64,000 bases of DNA from Candidatus Polarisedimenticola svalbardensis (lineage in GTDB: Bacteria; Acidobacteriota; Polarisedimenticolia; Polarisedimenticolales; Polarisedimenticolaceae): assembly GCA_014764515.1 (NCBI GenBank), contig JACXWD010000018.1, forward strand, positions 1-64,000, read 5' to 3'. The position numbers and the translations under genes are program-made. The notes under the pieces were generated by a model. That model ran no database searches and was not told the DNA's origin. It was given only the letters and a program-made list of their open reading frames with translations. This document shows, in pieces, positions 63,400 through 64,000 of the stretch. The stretch's first letter is position 1, and each line of letters starts with the position of its first letter.

Positions 63400-64000
63400 C
63401 CGACATGCTCAGCCTCATGGCGGCGCCGTTCGCCGCCTGCGTCGTCCTGGTCGGCATCCACGCCTACCTGGGGATGCACGTCATCCAGCGCAAGGTCATC
63501 TTTGTCGACCTGGCCCTGGCCCAACTGGCCGCCCTGGGGGCGACCTTCGGCTTCCTGATCGGCGCCGGGCATCAGGGTCCCGGCGCCTACCTGTTCAGCC
63601 TGGGGTTCGCCCTGGTCGGGGCGGCGATCTTCGCCATGACCCGCATGCGTCATGCCCGGGTTCCCCAGGAAGCGATTATCGGGATCGTGTACGCCGTCGC
63701 CCTGGCGGCGGCAATCCTGGTGGCGGACCGGGCCCCGGAGGGGGCGGAACACATCAAGGAGACCCTGGCCGGAACCATCCTGTGGGTGACCTGGCCGACC
63801 ATCGGAAAAACAGCCCTGATTTATGCCGGAATCGGCGTGTGGCACATCCTGTTCCGCAAACGTTTCTTCCAGATCTCGTTCCGGCCGGAGGAGGCGTACT
63901 CGGAAGGCCGCCGGGTGCGATTGTGGGATTTCCTGTTCTACCTGACCTTCGCCTTCGTCATCACCTCCTCGGTAGCGATCGCCGGGGTGTTGATGGTGTT
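63396..64000 (+). CDS. Metal ABC transporter permease (ZnuB/ABC-3 family), cut by right edge
   Basis: The frame runs open from a GTG at 63396 to the window end (201 complete codons). The translation shows repeated membrane segments and the ABC-3 permease stretches HAYLGMHVIQRKVIFVDLAL, VPQEAIIGIVYAVALA and an ITSSVAIAGVLMV run at the edge. The start overlaps the binding-protein stop (GTGA). The permease forms the inner-membrane channel for the metal; the ATPase gene is not in the window and probably follows. Identity as permease is firm, metal specificity is not. Confidence 0.9.
   Translation, partial: MTDMLSLMAAPFAACVVLVGIHAYLGMHVIQRKVIFVDLALAQLAALGATFGFLIGAGHQGPGAYLFSLGFALVGAAIFAMTRMRHARVPQEAIIGIVYAVALAAAILVADRAPEGAEHIKETLAGTILWVTWPTIGKTALIYAGIGVWHILFRKRFFQISFRPEEAYSEGRRVRLWDFLFYLTFAFVITSSVAIAGVLMV

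Overview
The window comes from a high-GC, Gram-negative bacterium: it encodes outer-membrane beta-barrels, lipoproteins and very large exported c-type cytochromes. The CX4CH...CXXCH haem motifs, the NHL-propeller partners and System II (ResB/CcsA) haem attachment resemble metal-respiring Desulfuromonadota (Geobacter-like) or other extracellular-electron-transfer lineages. The phylum cannot be fixed from this sequence alone. No rRNA, tRNA, CRISPR array, prophage or intact transposase was seen.

Layout. (1) 1-594 (-): N-terminal part of a GT-C/TPR membrane glycosyltransferase cut by the window edge. (2) 759-3041 (+): hypF. (3) 3190-11619 (+): seven-gene electron-conduit locus with a 21-haem cytochrome, an NHL propeller, a small tetrahaem cytochrome with its own terminator, an outer-membrane barrel, a propeller lipoprotein, a second tetrahaem cytochrome and an 8-haem cytochrome. 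(4) 11616-23276: glycan and surface-polymer island with two GtrB-like GT2 enzymes, two TMTC-like GT-C/TPR proteins, an ArnT-like GT-C protein, a WecB-like epimerase, an LPG-synthase/UPF0104 membrane protein and three methyltransferases. (5) 23307-30857 (-): cytochrome c maturation block with three ResB-like proteins, two CcsA-like proteins, two small membrane proteins and a B12-binding radical SAM enzyme. (6) 30924-43379 (-): second cytochrome locus, encoding a 2537-residue protein with 28 possible haem sites, a 5-haem cytochrome and a roughly 1250-residue NHL/Calx-beta/ASH surface protein. (7) 43615-56172: exopolysaccharide-type cluster (flippase, four GT4 enzymes, sulfotransferase, AsnB, EEP hydrolase, nucleotidyltransferase-like protein, VanZ-CBM fusion) containing a 102-bp palindromic element. 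(8) 56264-58213: hot-dog protein and M64 peptidase. (9) 58276-64000: metal-related region with a YHS-like lipoprotein diverging from an uptake operon (two secreted proteins, a coiled-coil porin, a ZnuA-like binding protein and a ZnuB-like permease cut by the right edge).

How it fits together. The two cytochrome loci encode about 70 potential haem attachment sites by hand count, including two CX3CH and four CX4CH motifs, and flank a dedicated System II maturation block. The likely theme is export, haem loading and surface assembly of an electron-transfer apparatus, with glycan and polysaccharide genes between the loci that may decorate or anchor it. That functional link is inference. The family assignments rest on motifs read by eye.
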